Assembly (NCBI RefSeq): GCF_000731985.1
Contig: NZ_JNCS01000008.1
Span: forward strand, 1 to 64,000
Direction of reading: 5' to 3'
From: Natrinema altunense
Lineage (GTDB): Archaea > Halobacteriota > Halobacteria > Halobacteriales > Natrialbaceae
Length of the DNA: 64,000 nt
The notes under the pieces are model-generated. The model did no database searches and was not told where the DNA came from. It worked only from the letters and a program-made list of their open reading frames with translations. The translations under genes were made by a program, and so were the position numbers. Of this stretch, positions 63,635 through 64,000 are shown piece by piece; positions within the stretch are counted from its first letter, which is position 1, and each line of letters opens with the position of its first letter.

Positions 63635-64000
63635 GTGACGAGGGCAGCGAGCGGCACCGAGACCGCGATCGAACTCCGGTACGAGGACGGGACGATCCGA
63701 ATCGACGGCCTCAGTGAGTCGTCGGTCCCGCCGTCGACGCTCCGACCGTCGGTCCCCGCTCTCGAGGCCGACTCCCGAACGAACGGTTGGCGGGTTCCCG
63801 CCGGCAGCTACGCCGATTTGCGGGCCGCCATCGCGGAGACCGACCTCGCGGTCGACGATCGCGTCCTCGACCTCGCGTCCGTTCCGGCGCTCCGGTCGGC
63901 GTACGAACTCCGCGACTATCAGGCGACGGCGCTCGAGACCTGGCTTGCGACCGACCGCTGGGCCGACGGCCCCGCTCTCGAGTCCGTCGGGCGAGCGCCC
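63635..64000 (+). CDS. Start of an XPB/Rad25-type DEAD/DEAH helicase, cut by the window edge
   Basis: The visible 122 residues start with GTG. After an N-terminal about 95 residues with an acidic loop, ELRDYQATALETWLATDRW is the Q-like LRxYQxxAL motif right before the helicase Walker A, which lies beyond 64000. In haloarchaea this protein is the homologue of the XPB helicase of TFIIH and is associated with nucleotide excision repair or transcription. The first Rad25-like domain ends here; no P loop can be seen. ACAGTATTTGTATGCC near 63601-63616 is a plausible TATA region. Confidence 0.68.
   Translation, partial: MTRAASGTETAIELRYEDGTIRIDGLSESSVPPSTLRPSVPALEADSRTNGWRVPAGSYADLRAAIAETDLAVDDRVLDLASVPALRSAYELRDYQATALETWLATDRWADGPALESVGRAP

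Overview
The window is chromosomal DNA of a halophilic archaeon (class Halobacteria; the style of the genes suggests the Natrialbales, for example Natrinema or Haloterrigena, but the genus is an inference). The evidence is high GC, strongly acidic proteins, abundant CTCGAG (Leu-Glu) codon pairs, Tat (twin-arginine) signal peptides on nearly all secreted proteins, TATA boxes about 25-35 bases before start codons as in leaderless transcripts, and archaeal markers: TFS, aMBF1, AlaX, KorAB, an archaeal-type RibL, a RecJ-like DHH protein with an S1 domain, an XPB-type helicase and a PIP-box DNA polymerase IV. About 65 protein genes are supported. I found no rRNA, tRNA or CRISPR array.

Region 1-8,250: the right end of an IS200/IS605-type element runs in from upstream and stops at the stop codon of a KDPG-type aldolase gene. 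A long minus-strand run follows: aldolase, gluconate dehydratase-like enzyme (together a semi-phosphorylative Entner-Doudoroff pair), AlaX editing protein, aMBF1, a membrane J-domain protein, DinB and an HTH-GNAT protein. A decayed IS6-type transposase and a possible zinc micro-ORF lie upstream of it.

Region 8,250-19,000: an amino-acid permease fused to two universal stress domains, TFS, a RFAP-synthase-like GHMP protein, IlvD, a small zinc protein, RibL, a JAMM metalloprotease, a PQQ-propeller lipoprotein and the RecJ-like protein.

Region 19,000-32,900: a 1,254-residue Tat-exported GH97 alpha-glucosidase with two insertions in its catalytic unit, small zinc ribbons, MutY, two AT-richer intergenic stretches, a bacterio-opsin-activator-type regulator, a winged-helix membrane protein facing a membrane HExxH protease, a second HTH-GNAT protein, a YchF-type GTPase, a UbiA prenyltransferase and a ThDP enzyme.

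Region 32,900-48,500: a secreted HExxH protein, a GlcD-type flavoprotein, a PhoD-type phosphatase, an F420-dependent LLM reductase, a quinone oxidoreductase, an aminotransferase, lipoproteins, the korAB operon, a ferredoxin-NADP-reductase-like protein, and methylmalonyl-CoA mutase with its epimerase.

Region 48,500-64,000: small hypotheticals, a GNAT, an M48 protease pseudogene with two lesions, a HAD hydrolase, a DUF892 protein, a half-length thioredoxin-reductase-like flavoprotein, a flavin/Rieske fusion, a truncated acyl-CoA-synthetase-like protein, a DJ-1/PfpI protein, the chaperone cluster grpE-dnaK-(2-TM protein)-dnaJ, a CBS-domain protein, and the start of an XPB/Rad25-type helicase cut by the window edge.

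Most genes are ordinary haloarchaeal core or metabolic genes. The less ordinary ones are the GH97 architecture, the possible regulated-proteolysis pair at 26.3-27.4 kb, the HTH-GNAT duplicates and several unannotatable zinc micro-proteins.
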